NCBI RefSeq assembly: GCF_037977055.1
Contig: NZ_CP150274.1
Coordinates: 1,736,001 to 1,800,000 of the forward strand
Direction: 5' to 3'
From: Paenibacillus sp. FSL K6-1096
GTDB lineage: Bacteria > Bacillota > Bacilli > Paenibacillales > Paenibacillaceae
Length of the DNA stretch: 64,000 nucleotides
Each line of letters opens with the position of its first letter. The first letter of the stretch is position 1. A program made the position numbers and the translations under genes. Of this stretch, positions 16,133 through 25,665 are shown in pieces. The notes beneath the pieces are model-generated. The model was not told where the DNA came from. It was given only the letters and a program-made list of their open reading frames with translations, and did no database searches.

Positions 16133-17543
16133 TATTGACTCAAAATCCTACCACGTATTTAAAGACAACGATAAGTACTTCTTATTTGATATTTATAAGA
16201 TGATATTTTGTGAAATTAATTCTTCAATTTACAATGCATTATCTTCTAATGACCTTAGTTTATTAGGTGACGAGGAATTAATGCTCCTACAATCACTATC
16301 TGATAATAATGTTTTTTTTAATACCTCTATCCCCCATCAGCACGAGAATACTCCTGCAGACAAAGCTTACTTCTCATTAGCACCCGTTCATGGCTGTAAT
16401 CTAAAGTGTCGATATTGCTTTGCATCATCAGGTAATAACTATACTAACCAAATAAGAATGCATGATGATCATACCTTACGAGATATTTCAAATTTCATTT
16501 GCTTTAATTGGATGCCTGGATGTAATGAATTCAGATTGGATTATGTTAGTGGCGGAGAGCCACTTATTAATAAAAAGGCATTTAGAAATTCTGTTATGAC
16601 TCTCAAACACCAGTTCAAACTAAACAAGCGGGAATTATTTATATGGCTTTGCTCAAATGGAACACTGTTGGATGAGAGTGACCTTGCTTTTTTCGAATCA
16701 CAAAATTTACTCTTTGGACTAAGTCTTGATGGTAATAAAGAACAAAATAATCAGCGGTTATACCATAATGGTAAAGAGACCTACGACGATGTAATAGAAA
16801 ACATCAAGATGATATTATCTTCTGATTTCTCAAATAAAAGCAAGGAATTATGGGGCCTGTCAGTTATCACAAAACATAATTCGAATTTAAAGGAAATAAT
16901 AGATCATCATTATAAACTAGGGTTTAAAACTGTTCAAATGAAACTGGTCAGATTATCTCAACAAGATAATAAAAATGTAGATTTTAATAAATCAGAAATA
17001 ACTAATTTAAAGGAACATATTGCTCAACTATTTGAATATGTGTTGGCAGAAGCAGTTCAGGATAACCTTCAGCCATGGTTAACTTTTCTGAATGATAATG
17101 ATCATTTTGGTAAATTAACCCGAAGAATTATATTAAAAAAGCCTTACGATTACCGTTGTCATGCAGCTCGTTCAAAACTGAGCTTTACCCCGGATAGAAA
17201 GATTTACCCTTGTGATAGTTTTATTGGCATGGAGGAATTTTGTATCGGGGATTTGGACAACGGTTTGGATCATTCAAAGCTTTCTAACTTTGAAAATCAG
17301 TCAATCTATGAACGGGATTCCTGTAAAGAATGTTGGGCTAGATTTGTCTGTTCAGGTGATTGTTTTCACAACTCCTATTTGTCTACAGGCAATATTTCCG
17401 AACCAGATCCTTTCTTTTGCGAAATCGTTCAATATACTACCATGCATTCCATTGTAACCTTAAATGATCTTTTAAGAAAAAATCCGCAATCATATAACAA
17501 GCTTTTTAAATTCCTTAATATCAGAGATAAAGTTAAAAAATAG
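16125..17543 (+). CDS. Radical SAM/SPASM peptide maturase 1
   Basis: About 472 residues from ATG 16125 (AAGGAAG upstream). Residues 1-70 look like a PqqD-type peptide-recognition domain (short strands, SKSYHVFKDNDKYFLFDIYK). The radical SAM cluster motif CNLKCRYC has Cys91, 95 and 98; GGEP-type SAM motif is SGGEPL. The C-terminal SPASM region has many Cys: DYRCHAA, KIYPCDS, FCIG, SCKECWARFVCSGDC and a last FFC, enough for two auxiliary Fe-S clusters. This matches Cys-rich peptide maturases (CcpM-like) that form thioether cross-links. It overlaps the ACP gene and is followed 11 bp later by a second radical SAM gene. Confidence 0.88.
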   Translation: MFSIDSKSYHVFKDNDKYFLFDIYKMIFCEINSSIYNALSSNDLSLLGDEELMLLQSLSDNNVFFNTSIPHQHENTPADKAYFSLAPVHGCNLKCRYCFASSGNNYTNQIRMHDDHTLRDISNFICFNWMPGCNEFRLDYVSGGEPLINKKAFRNSVMTLKHQFKLNKRELFIWLCSNGTLLDESDLAFFESQNLLFGLSLDGNKEQNNQRLYHNGKETYDDVIENIKMILSSDFSNKSKELWGLSVITKHNSNLKEIIDHHYKLGFKTVQMKLVRLSQQDNKNVDFNKSEITNLKEHIAQLFEYVLAEAVQDNLQPWLTFLNDNDHFGKLTRRIILKKPYDYRCHAARSKLSFTPDRKIYPCDSFIGMEEFCIGDLDNGLDHSKLSNFENQSIYERDSCKECWARFVCSGDCFHNSYLSTGNISEPDPFFCEIVQYTTMHSIVTLNDLLRKNPQSYNKLFKFLNIRDKVKK

Positions 17544-17554
17544 GAGCAATGAAC

Positions 17555-18808
17555 ATGACAATTTATATTAACCCGAATGTTAAAGGAATTCACTATTTTG
17601 GAGAATGTAGCATTATTGAGTTTAAAGACGAAGAATATATATTAAACCCTGCTAAATCTTTAGTAATGGATATGGTACTAAATAATAGTGGTATTGAAAT
17701 TGAAAAATGGAGCCTTCTTGATGCCAATATTGAATACCGGGATGAACTCAGACAGGCCGCTTTATTTTTTATTGAATCCGAATTAGGACAAAAGTTATTT
17801 ACTACAACGGCCCCGCTGACACCATCTGCTTCAATTTTAAAGATCACTGGAAAACCTCAACATTACTACCCCAAAAAAATAAGTATTGAATTAACCAATA
17901 AGTGCAACTTATATTGCTCACATTGCTATAAAGAAGCCAATGATGGAAATGTCTCTTCTATGAATAAAGACGAAATTTTTGCCTTTTTGCATAAATACAA
18001 AGGTCTAATCCCTGCCATTCATCTCACAGGCGGTGAGCCTTTGGCTGCTCCTTATTTGGAAGAATTAATAGAGGAATTTAAGCATTACTATCATATAGAG
18101 CTTAGTAGTAACGGGACGCTTTTGCACACCTTAAAGAAAAGCACATTAGCTAGTATCTCAAATATAAGTTTGACCTTATACGGATTATCTGATGAGCAAT
18201 ACAAGCTAAATACCGGCAATGCAAAGGGATTTTCTATGCTACAAAAGAGTTGTTTGTTATTAAAAGAGATGAATAAATCCTTCAAAATGAATGTGGTTAT
18301 GAATAAACAAGTTCTTCAAGGAATAAATAGTTATATTGAATGTGCCATAAGTTTAGGGGCCAATGTTTTAAACATTGGAGCGCCGCTTTCTGTAGGAAGG
18401 TTAACTCAATCAGCATCCGTTGATGATTGGAAGCTAACCGAAACACAACTAAATAAAGTTTTTAGAACTATACAGAAATCTCAATTACATTACACTGACC
18501 AGATTAAAATATTGCCTTGGGAAAGAGACATTTATTACAACGCTAGTGATTACAGAGAAGAAATGCAAAACATTTATTCATCCCCTTGTTTGGCATGTGG
18601 AGCAGGAAATCGTACCTGGGGACTTTCTGAAACTTTCAATTTTACTCCTTGTATCATTTATAAAGATTTATACAATTTAAATCTTACAAGCTGGGAAGAG
18701 TACATTGAAGGGGATTTAAAGATAGATTGGAATGAAGTAACGACCTCGTATAGGAATAATTGTCAGCAAAATTCCACCTGCAATAGAATGATTATATTCC
18801 AAAAATGA
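17555..18808 (+). CDS. Radical SAM peptide maturase 2 (AlbA-like)
   Basis: About 417 residues. ATG 17555 is preferred over 17549 because TAGGAG then has normal spacing. Residues 1-100 resemble a peptide-recognition domain; the cluster motif CNLYCSHC is at Cys117/121/124, followed by YKEA as in AlbA-type sactionine synthases, and LTGGEPL near residue 150. The C-terminal part holds a reduced Cys set (SPCLACGAG, FTPCIIY, NNCQQNSTCN), fewer than maturase 1, so it may carry a different auxiliary cluster. Two different radical SAM enzymes acting on one short core suggests two chemistries or two sites. The stop overlaps the next start (ATGA). Confidence 0.87.
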   Translation: MTIYINPNVKGIHYFGECSIIEFKDEEYILNPAKSLVMDMVLNNSGIEIEKWSLLDANIEYRDELRQAALFFIESELGQKLFTTTAPLTPSASILKITGKPQHYYPKKISIELTNKCNLYCSHCYKEANDGNVSSMNKDEIFAFLHKYKGLIPAIHLTGGEPLAAPYLEELIEEFKHYYHIELSSNGTLLHTLKKSTLASISNISLTLYGLSDEQYKLNTGNAKGFSMLQKSCLLLKEMNKSFKMNVVMNKQVLQGINSYIECAISLGANVLNIGAPLSVGRLTQSASVDDWKLTETQLNKVFRTIQKSQLHYTDQIKILPWERDIYYNASDYREEMQNIYSSPCLACGAGNRTWGLSETFNFTPCIIYKDLYNLNLTSWEEYIEGDLKIDWNEVTTSYRNNCQQNSTCNRMIIFQK

Positions 18809-20463
18809 AAGCGTGTGGTTCCCTGATGACGTTCAACGTTCCGTTTGCAAAACTGGTTTGCGGTTTGACGTTAAGAAATCTTTTGGCTATTCCGTTTGGT
18901 TTGCTGACAGCATTCAAGCTAGCCCATATTTTGGAGGCATCGCTTAGAACCGATTTCAGAGCGTTACAAACCGGGAGTCTGGAGCTCCTTACGATAGTCA
19001 TCGTGTATTATACAATAGATTACTTTTTTTATTTACTTTTACAACTCACGGTAGAACGAAAAAAAAACCAGTTGAAAATGTCCATGCTTCACCGTTTCTT
19101 GTCACTGGATATGCTACAGATTGAACGAATGGGCGAAGGCAAGATGATTGAACATCTCTCGAATGACCTGAACGAACTGGTAGATTATAAAACCACTGTG
19201 CTTCCTGGCTTGATTAGCGCCTCCGTCACTGCTGTTATCTATTCGGGTTATTTCCTGTCAGTCAATCCTATATTTGCTCTGATCCTTGCCTTCATATCCA
19301 TACTGCATGTTATTCCGCCAATCGTAATCAGAAAATATATGTATACCCAGTATATGGACACACGAGATATTGAAGCCGAGCTTACCAATCATCTGATATC
19401 CGGTTTCAAGGCTTTTCGGATTCTCCAGATCTACTCCTGCCACCATTGGTTTATGCAGCAGCTCAAGAAAATTCATAATGAGTACAACGGAGTAGGCAGT
19501 AAGGCCGAAAAAACATTAGCTTCGGAGGAAGTGCTGACGAAGGGTGTGGAACACGCCGTCAAATTTGGCACATACGGCATTGTCGGATACCTGATCTGGA
19601 TAGATGTAATTACGCTGACTAATGGCCTAGCCCTCCTCATGCTGAGCCCCGGCTTCTATTCAGCCGTTAGCACGTTATGCTCACATTTTTCTCAAAGAGC
19701 CGTTTATACCGCTGTAAATGAACGATTAAGTCTATTTCATAAGATCAACGGTACAGAATCAGAATCATCTAATTCTTTGCGTATTGCTGCAAAAAGGGAG
19801 TCTTCTCCCCCATTGTTACTCGAAGTAATGGATGCAAAGGCGGAGATAGACTCAGCTGTAGCTAATCAATCATGGAATTTCCAACTAACAGAGCATGATC
19901 ATTTGCTGATACAAGGAAAAAATGGATCAGGCAAATCCACACTTTTACGCCTGCTGACCAGACAAGTCCCGCTAGCTGAAGGTCAGATCTATTTCCGGGG
20001 GACGGAGCTGGCGTCAATTCCAGAGGATGAGCTTTTCCTTGAGCTCTCCCTGCTTCCCCAAGCGGATTTGAAGCTATCCATAACTCCTATCCAATTATTC
20101 AGCCTTTTATATTCAGCCCATCCTGACATCCTCCAGAGAACCCTTCAACTGTGCAGCAGCCTCAATTTAAATGATGAAAGATTGAGCAAGCATACCATCA
20201 GTGAATTGTCGGGAGGAGAACGAAAAAAAGTCTATCTTGCCGCTGCTTTAATGAAGCCCTCGGCTTCACTCCTTCTTCTGGATGAACCGGATAACTCCCT
20301 GGATCACAATTCCAAAGCGGCACTGATGAAATGTTTGCAGGATGACAAACGTGCTTTAATCATAGTCAGCCATGATGATCTGTTCCAGGCAAGCTCAAAT
20401 CTGGCCATCCAGATAAATAGAGAACCTACAGAAGGACAAGAAAGGGATCGTACTTATGTCTAA
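18805..20463 (+). CDS. ABC exporter half-transporter of the RiPP locus (1)
   Basis: 552 residues, membrane domain then ATPase: Walker A QGKNGSGKSTLL, signature ELSGGERKK, Walker B LLLLDEPDNSLD. No N-terminal C39 peptidase domain is present, so leader removal needs another protease. Starts inside the stop of maturase 2 and overlaps the next exporter gene by 8 bp, so it is translationally coupled to the RiPP locus. It likely exports the mature peptide together with the next gene product. Confidence 0.88.
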   Translation: MKACGSLMTFNVPFAKLVCGLTLRNLLAIPFGLLTAFKLAHILEASLRTDFRALQTGSLELLTIVIVYYTIDYFFYLLLQLTVERKKNQLKMSMLHRFLSLDMLQIERMGEGKMIEHLSNDLNELVDYKTTVLPGLISASVTAVIYSGYFLSVNPIFALILAFISILHVIPPIVIRKYMYTQYMDTRDIEAELTNHLISGFKAFRILQIYSCHHWFMQQLKKIHNEYNGVGSKAEKTLASEEVLTKGVEHAVKFGTYGIVGYLIWIDVITLTNGLALLMLSPGFYSAVSTLCSHFSQRAVYTAVNERLSLFHKINGTESESSNSLRIAAKRESSPPLLLEVMDAKAEIDSAVANQSWNFQLTEHDHLLIQGKNGSGKSTLLRLLTRQVPLAEGQIYFRGTELASIPEDELFLELSLLPQADLKLSITPIQLFSLLYSAHPDILQRTLQLCSSLNLNDERLSKHTISELSGGERKKVYLAAALMKPSASLLLLDEPDNSLDHNSKAALMKCLQDDKRALIIVSHDDLFQASSNLAIQINREPTEGQERDRTYV

Positions 20464-22057
20464 ATCACCATTGCTGCAGACCGTATACTTTTTGCGTTGG
20501 ACGATTGTACTGGGTGTTGTGGAGGGGGCATCCATAGGCGCTCTTTCTGTTTTTATCTACCAAACTATCGGGTCTGTCACCAACGACATCCTCTACGGTT
20601 CCCGTTCATTCCCTTCGACATCGCTGATAATGCTAGTTTTGGCTTTGCTTACAAGTATCCTGTTAATCCCTTTACTGCAATATGTTAAAAATATCTTGAT
20701 GTTCCGCAACGCCCTGCAGCATGACCGGTACATCATCAATCAGTTCATTCATAAATCGATACCAGACATACAAATATTCACTGAAGCTGAGATTCAGTAC
20801 AGGCTGGAGCAGGACCCTCATGAATACCGGATGGCTATCGTGAGAGTTCTGACGGATCTGCCGGTGGCTCTAATTGTCGGTACTGTTATTTTGACAAAGC
20901 TTTTCGAAACCCATATCTGGCTGGCTCTGACTTGCATCTTAGCCGCAGCTACTCCGCTTGCCGCCATTCGTATCACCAAACGGCTCGAAGCTGTGTACAA
21001 AATGCAAGTCCGGGATTTTGAGCTGGAACAGCGGAATCTGGAGTTTGACGTCATCAGCGGCGCCGGTTATTTTAAATTGTATGGAATAAAAGATCAATGG
21101 ATTGCCCTTTTCCGGGAATCTTTCACGAACCACATGAACCACTCGCTAAAAAAGAGTATGCGCATCCTGTATGCTATCCGCAATGTAAGCTTCATCTCAT
21201 CCTCTTGCGGCAATCTGCTCCTTCTGCTGGTTGGAGCCTGGCTTGCAGCACATCAAGAAATCATGGCTGGAGCCATTATGAGTGCTCTGGGATTATCCGC
21301 AAGCCTGACTGATGTGTATCAGAAATTAGCTTCCGCCATCAAAAGCCATGCCCTTTACAAGCAGTTCATGCCAAAAATCAGTGAAATTGCCGCTGGCTCT
21401 TCTGAGTCAGAACAAATCGTGCTATCGGACGACCCGCTGACACTTGAATGCCGCGGTTTGCAATTCCGTTATAGTGAATCCGTCGCACTGCTTGACAACA
21501 TTGATATCACGATTAAGCCTGGAGAAAAGACGGCGATCGTCGGGCCGAACGGTACCGGTAAAACGACGCTGCTTCACCTTCTTTCCGGCATGCTGACGCC
21601 AGCAGCCGGCAGCATGCTTTTGAATGGTGAAAGTCTATCTGCAGTTTCTCCCTCTTCTTATTATCGCCAGATTGCGTATATCGAGCAGGAACCCTTTCTG
21701 TTTCCGGTCTCACTACTCGACAACATTCAACTGGCAAATCCGGATGCCTCAGCCGATGAGGTGCTTCAAATTATCAAAGAGGCAGGCTTGTTCGAAATCC
21801 ATGAGCAAGGTACTGAGCCACAAAGCTATTCAGGAGGTGAGAAGCAGCGAATTGCTATCGCACGGGCACTACTGAAAAAGGCTCAGCTGATCTTCATGGA
21901 TGAGCCAACTAATCATTTGGATGCCCAGGGTAAAGAGTGGCTTAAAGACATCCTTTCTGCTTCCGGTTGTACGATTGTATATGTCTCGCACGATCCGGAG
22001 TTTATTATGCTGGCTGACCAGGTGATTCATTTATCGGCCACTGGAGCGGCCATCTGA
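20456..22057 (+). CDS. ABC exporter half-transporter of the RiPP locus (2)
   Basis: 533 residues, membrane domain followed by ATPase: Walker A VGPNGTGKTTLL, signature YSGGEKQRIAIARALL, Walker B LIFMDEPTNHLD. It forms the likely heterodimer partner of the preceding protein and is the last gene of the operon; a long hairpin terminator follows at 22088. The GC content of both exporters is higher than that of the precursor, ACP and maturase genes, so the locus may have been assembled from two sources. Confidence 0.88.
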   Translation: MSKSPLLQTVYFLRWTIVLGVVEGASIGALSVFIYQTIGSVTNDILYGSRSFPSTSLIMLVLALLTSILLIPLLQYVKNILMFRNALQHDRYIINQFIHKSIPDIQIFTEAEIQYRLEQDPHEYRMAIVRVLTDLPVALIVGTVILTKLFETHIWLALTCILAAATPLAAIRITKRLEAVYKMQVRDFELEQRNLEFDVISGAGYFKLYGIKDQWIALFRESFTNHMNHSLKKSMRILYAIRNVSFISSSCGNLLLLLVGAWLAAHQEIMAGAIMSALGLSASLTDVYQKLASAIKSHALYKQFMPKISEIAAGSSESEQIVLSDDPLTLECRGLQFRYSESVALLDNIDITIKPGEKTAIVGPNGTGKTTLLHLLSGMLTPAAGSMLLNGESLSAVSPSSYYRQIAYIEQEPFLFPVSLLDNIQLANPDASADEVLQIIKEAGLFEIHEQGTEPQSYSGGEKQRIAIARALLKKAQLIFMDEPTNHLDAQGKEWLKDILSASGCTIVYVSHDPEFIMLADQVIHLSATGAAI

Positions 22058-22087
22058 GCTAAGCCGATAGTAATGGGAGACAAATCA

Positions 22088-22149
22088 AACACCCCCAAGA
22101 GAATGCCTCCTTATCGTAAGATAGGGAGAAAATCTTGGAGGTGTTTTTT
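22088..22149 (+). terminator. Terminator of the radical SAM RiPP operon
   Basis: Arms AACACCCCCAAGA (22088) and TCTTGGAGGTGTT with one mismatch, ending in TTTTTTG; a large apical loop holds a second small hairpin. Confidence 0.7.
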
Positions 22150-22169
22150 GCATGGGTAACCAGAGTAAG

Positions 22170-23765
22170 TTAATTACTTATTTGCGCCTCATTTGCTAAG
22201 CAATCAATTAATTTAGGTATCCATTCTAACTCTTTAGCTTTCATTGATACTAAATTAGAAATAATTATTTTTATTAGCTTTATGTTGTAGGCCAATATAT
22301 GCTTTAAATATTGCTGTCTTGTAGTATATGCAAGATCCATAAGTGATTTGAATGGCGGAAAGAGCAGCTCAAATGTATCTTCACTGATTAGATCCCTCTT
22401 TCGCATGTAATTCAGTCTCATTAGCATTAGCTTTTTATGTTCATATATCAGATTCAATGGTCTTATGCCAATTTGATTCGTGACAATATTTTGTATTAGA
22501 TAATCGTATACATCTACTCCATAAACCATATCCGGATCATAATTACGGCTGGTTACAAGACTTGAAAATGAATCAGCAGCATGAATATAGTCATTTAATT
22601 GTCTCTTCACTGATTCTATGTTAAAGCTGAAGGATCTATATATATGTGGTTTAATTAATAATATATTATGTTCTTTATCATTTATTAGAGCTTTTTCAAA
22701 CTCTTCAAATGTCACTTTGCTATTTCCAAAAATATTACCTTGAGTATACCCCACAAGATCGAATGTCTTGTTTTCACTGTCATACCCATTAATCATGCTG
22801 GAGTGAATGCGGGAATATTCCCGATATGCCTCTCTTTCTGGTATGTAAAATTCATTTAGCTCAATGTCAATGTAGTTCCCTTCATCTATTGCATTAATTA
22901 TCAGATCTATAATAGAAATATCCAGTTTTCCAATTAACGAATAATTTATTTTTTGAACGTTAAGAAGCGGACAAAAAGAGTAAAAATCATCTTTATGTGG
23001 ACCCACATTGAAATCAATCGGGATCGAATGCATATTAAAATCTTTGTAACAATATAGTTGAATGAAATCTGAAGCGTACCAGTTCATATATGAGTTTTCT
23101 TCTGACGAACAAATCGCTAATCCCATGTAAAGCTTGTTCTTTGACTTAAAAGATACTTCTTTAAAAAATTTCAGATTATTCGGACTGCGGCCATAGTAAA
23201 GATTAACACTGTCTTTGACACGTTCAATTTTCAAGCTAATAGGAAAACTGGATTTATCTATATATTCTAATTTTGGTGTTTCACATTGCGAATCTCTCAC
23301 TTGAAAGCATATCCCATTTACAGAAGGAGTTGCAAAAATAAATACATATTTCGAATCAGAACTGATATCTTCTCTAAACATTAACCCCGCTTTTGACCAA
23401 ACACCCGAGTTTTTAATATGGTCGATTGAAATTTCTATACTCGAATCCCCTTCAATTGTTGAATAAATATACCTGAAATCATCGTTTTTATTCAACGATG
23501 AAATATCCCCATTGCTGCACGATGCACTTGTCCGACTAGAAATAGCTATATTGTTTAACACTTCTATTTCCTCGGAAGAACTGAATTGACTTATTTGTCG
23601 CTCAAACCAGACATTCCCTTCCGAAGCAGGATCTAATTTCACATTTGAAAACCACACATTTGCTTCTTCTTCTATTTTATCATCTAAAAGTATTGCTGAA
23701 ATATTAGCATGGTAGGAATATGTTTTGATCAGATTAGCTAAGTTTATTGGTAAAACTTCCTTCAT
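22170..23765 (-). CDS. 531-residue protein with ConA-like domain and BtrH/C39-like region, function unknown
   Basis: The part around residues 60-240 looks like a concanavalin-like (DUF1349) sandwich: FRYIYSTIEGDSSIEISID, WSKAGLMFREDISSDSKYV, SLKIERVKDSVNLYYG. The part after residue 245 (FNVGPHKDDFYSFCPLLN, then RIHSSMINGYDSENKTFDLV and GYTQGNIF) resembles the cysteine-peptidase-like N-terminal domain of butirosin protein BtrH, often found in natural-product clusters. The C-terminal 130 residues are helical. No signal peptide. It is convergent with the RiPP operon, 112 bp from its end, and could be part of it, for example as an acyltransferase or protease acting on the peptide or the ACP (speculative). 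Ribosome site ATAGGAG. Confidence 0.6.
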   Translation of the reverse strand: MKEVLPINLANLIKTYSYHANISAILLDDKIEEEANVWFSNVKLDPASEGNVWFERQISQFSSSEEIEVLNNIAISSRTSASCSNGDISSLNKNDDFRYIYSTIEGDSSIEISIDHIKNSGVWSKAGLMFREDISSDSKYVFIFATPSVNGICFQVRDSQCETPKLEYIDKSSFPISLKIERVKDSVNLYYGRSPNNLKFFKEVSFKSKNKLYMGLAICSSEENSYMNWYASDFIQLYCYKDFNMHSIPIDFNVGPHKDDFYSFCPLLNVQKINYSLIGKLDISIIDLIINAIDEGNYIDIELNEFYIPEREAYREYSRIHSSMINGYDSENKTFDLVGYTQGNIFGNSKVTFEEFEKALINDKEHNILLIKPHIYRSFSFNIESVKRQLNDYIHAADSFSSLVTSRNYDPDMVYGVDVYDYLIQNIVTNQIGIRPLNLIYEHKKLMLMRLNYMRKRDLISEDTFELLFPPFKSLMDLAYTTRQQYLKHILAYNIKLIKIIISNLVSMKAKELEWIPKLIDCLANEAQISN

Positions 23766-24021
23766 CCCTTATCACTCCTATGCTTATTTCACTTCGAACA
23801 TTAATCTCTTAACTACATTGTATTTTGTCCCACATTGATTGTGAACCTTGCAAATCATTGTTTTATACCGTACAAATCATTGCTTTATTAACGACTTACT
23901 CATATACTATAATGTTTTGTTTTCAACCTGTTTAAGTTTCTTGTCGAAATCTTCAAACAACTTACAAATCCACTCAATAAAAAAAGAGCACCCCCAAAGG
24001 CACTCTCCAACTCCCCACTAT
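23766..24021. other. AT-rich spacer
   Basis: No gene seen between the 531-residue protein and the left copy of the HTH remnant. Confidence 0.4.
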
Positions 24022-24068
24022 CACTCCCCCGACACATACTCAACCAACTCCCACAGCTTAACGGTCGT

Positions 24069-24268
24069 ATAACATGCTGCTCCAAGAGAGTATTCAGTAC
24101 TTCCATCAGCTTAGGAACGCTCTATCGGAGGAGAAGCAGGATGCTGCTTTCCAGTATGAAGACACGCAACTCTCCCTTCAAGCCATTACTGAACGCTCCA
24201 TTTACCTGCAAGGCTTTAAGGACGCGCTCTATCTCTTCAATGAACTGCAGAGTTCCTCTCCTGCATAA
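24069..24268 (+). pseudogene. Truncated copy of the 96-residue protein of 36995-37285
   Basis: Encodes the C-terminal two thirds: MLLQESIQYFHQLRNAL and later TERSIYLQGFKDALYLFNEL, nearly identical to the protein at 36995. The N-terminal third is deleted and replaced by the end of the HTH gene remnant. Confidence 0.75.
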
Positions 24269-24360
24269 TTCTAGCTTAGTTGCATATTTTCCTGTTTATT
24301 GATCTGTATGTATAGAAAAGACGCATTCACCTGAATGCGTCTTTCCCTACTTCCTATTAG

Positions 24361-24416
24361 TGCCGAGGACGGGGGTCGAACCCGTACGGTACTCACGTAC
24401 CGCAGGATTTTAAGTC
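24361..24416 (-). repeat. tRNA-Leu 3' fragment (attachment-site-like repeat 1)
   Basis: 56 bases identical to the 3' part of the intact tRNA-Leu at 37377-37432 (acceptor 3' strand, T-arm, variable arm, anticodon region up to TAAGTC). Past this point the sequences differ completely, the pattern of an integration direct repeat. Confidence 0.8.
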
Positions 24417-24779
24417 TTGAAGTAGCCCCTTTAGCTCCACATCTACATTAAGGAAAGATCACACATAAATCCTTTAACCATGCGGGTTGAAGGCTATTTT
24501 TTGTTCAATACACTTCTACGTTCAGGGATTGTGATATGCAGCAATGTTAGCAAAAATGTTAGCAAATCAAAGGGCAAAAGCTTACATTATTGCCCTTTAT
24601 GTATGTATGCGAACTCTGTGCTATCATCGATGCACTCTGACGTGATGTAAGGGGCATTGACCTAAAAGGTCACCCAAGTATTACGATATAATGTTTTTTT
24701 TAAATTTATATAGGATGCTTTTATTATTAAAACTAAACCCATCAAAGCTTAACAAAATTAATTAGCATTATGAATATTA
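24417..24779. other. Spacer with a possible recombinase tail
   Basis: No intact gene. On the plus strand, around 24539-24580, one frame reads AAMLAKMLANQRAKAY, which resembles the tails of tyrosine recombinases that end at tRNA sites, but it is too short to claim. Confidence 0.25.
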
Positions 24780-25664
24780 TCAACGATGGAGTTTGTGAGT
24801 TTTGCTATCAGCTTGTTTTGCCAGCTCGCAACTAAAATTATATTGACCTAAATGCACAAAATTTCGGTCAAACACTTCAAAACCACCACTTTCAACATCA
24901 ATCGACAGATAATATACTTTCCCTACTGTTTTTTTATAAACAGTTCTAAGTTTTGTACCTGAAGAATTTTTAGCTGATAGACCAATATCTTTCTCATAGC
25001 AATTATAAAAGGCCACAAGAGCACCAATTTCTTGAAAAATAGATATACTCTCATTTATTGACAATCCATTAAATTTTATTTTGTTTAATACGTAATCATT
25101 ATACTTTGCACAAAACCTTTTTCTGGGAAAAATATCATCTTTATCGAAATTATCCTTTAGAAATGGAAGCATAACGTTTGTTAACTCAATTTTTATAAAG
25201 GTTGAAGTTTCTATTTTAAATTCTTTTGTTGCAAAAAATTGTAATGGTCTTGCAATGTTTAAATTATCATGACCAATAAACAACAAAGATTCTTCTCCTT
25301 GAATATAATTAAGATAGCTAAGAAATGCCTCTGTTAAATCTCCTTCGGGCAAATTCATTTGAGAAGTGCAGCGAGCTGGTGAAATACCCTCTAGGTCAAC
25401 ATATTCATGTATCATCATTTTTTGAATTACACTAAAAATATTAACTGTGACCAAATTATTAAGTGTAAAATTGTTACTATAATGGGGAATTTCCATCTTA
25501 AAACCCTCATAAGGAGCTTTTTTATAATATTCAAATCGTAACTTAGTAAAAAGAAAAAGGGCATCTATTAATTCTTTTAATGCCACATAGTGTAAAAATT
25601 CTTCTTCGTTAGAGCTATTTTGAGGTACCTTCAATAAACAGGGAGATAGAATTGCACGTTGCAT
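24780..25664 (-). CDS. Putative effector partner of the DUF3696 ATPase, C-terminal colicin-E3-like segment
   Basis: 294 residues, AT-rich, starting 1 bp after the ATPase stop. Residues 1-240 are helical and unrecognised. The last 50 residues read VYYLSIDVESGGFEVFDRNF followed by VHLGQYNF..AKQAD..THK. This matches the layout of the colicin E3 rRNase domain, where a D-x-x-H-G-x-L-E string is followed by HLG; here D, G and E are kept but the His position is Ser. It could be a ribonuclease or a non-catalytic relative. The tight pairing with an ATPase inside a restriction island suggests an abortive-infection type defence system. Function is inference. Confidence 0.55.
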   Translation of the reverse strand: MQRAILSPCLLKVPQNSSNEEEFLHYVALKELIDALFLFTKLRFEYYKKAPYEGFKMEIPHYSNNFTLNNLVTVNIFSVIQKMMIHEYVDLEGISPARCTSQMNLPEGDLTEAFLSYLNYIQGEESLLFIGHDNLNIARPLQFFATKEFKIETSTFIKIELTNVMLPFLKDNFDKDDIFPRKRFCAKYNDYVLNKIKFNGLSINESISIFQEIGALVAFYNCYEKDIGLSAKNSSGTKLRTVYKKTVGKVYYLSIDVESGGFEVFDRNFVHLGQYNFSCELAKQADSKTHKLHR

Positions 25665-25665
25665 A

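Larger units (their letters stand above)
24022..24416. repeat. Left (decayed) copy of the HTH-small protein-tRNA-Leu module
   Basis: This stretch matches 36640-37432 but with an internal deletion. 24024-24062 encodes, on the minus strand, KLWELVEYVSGE, the end of the HTH protein at 36636. The sequence then jumps into the middle of the small protein of 36995, continues through the same hairpin (GACGCATTC/GAATGCGTC) and ends in the 3' 56 bases of tRNA-Leu. About 350 bp align with roughly one difference in ten bases. Confidence 0.8.

Noticed and set aside
24539..24600. Integrase gene tail
   Set aside because: A frame resembles recombinase ends (AAMLAKMLANQ), but it is too short and has no upstream coding sequence.
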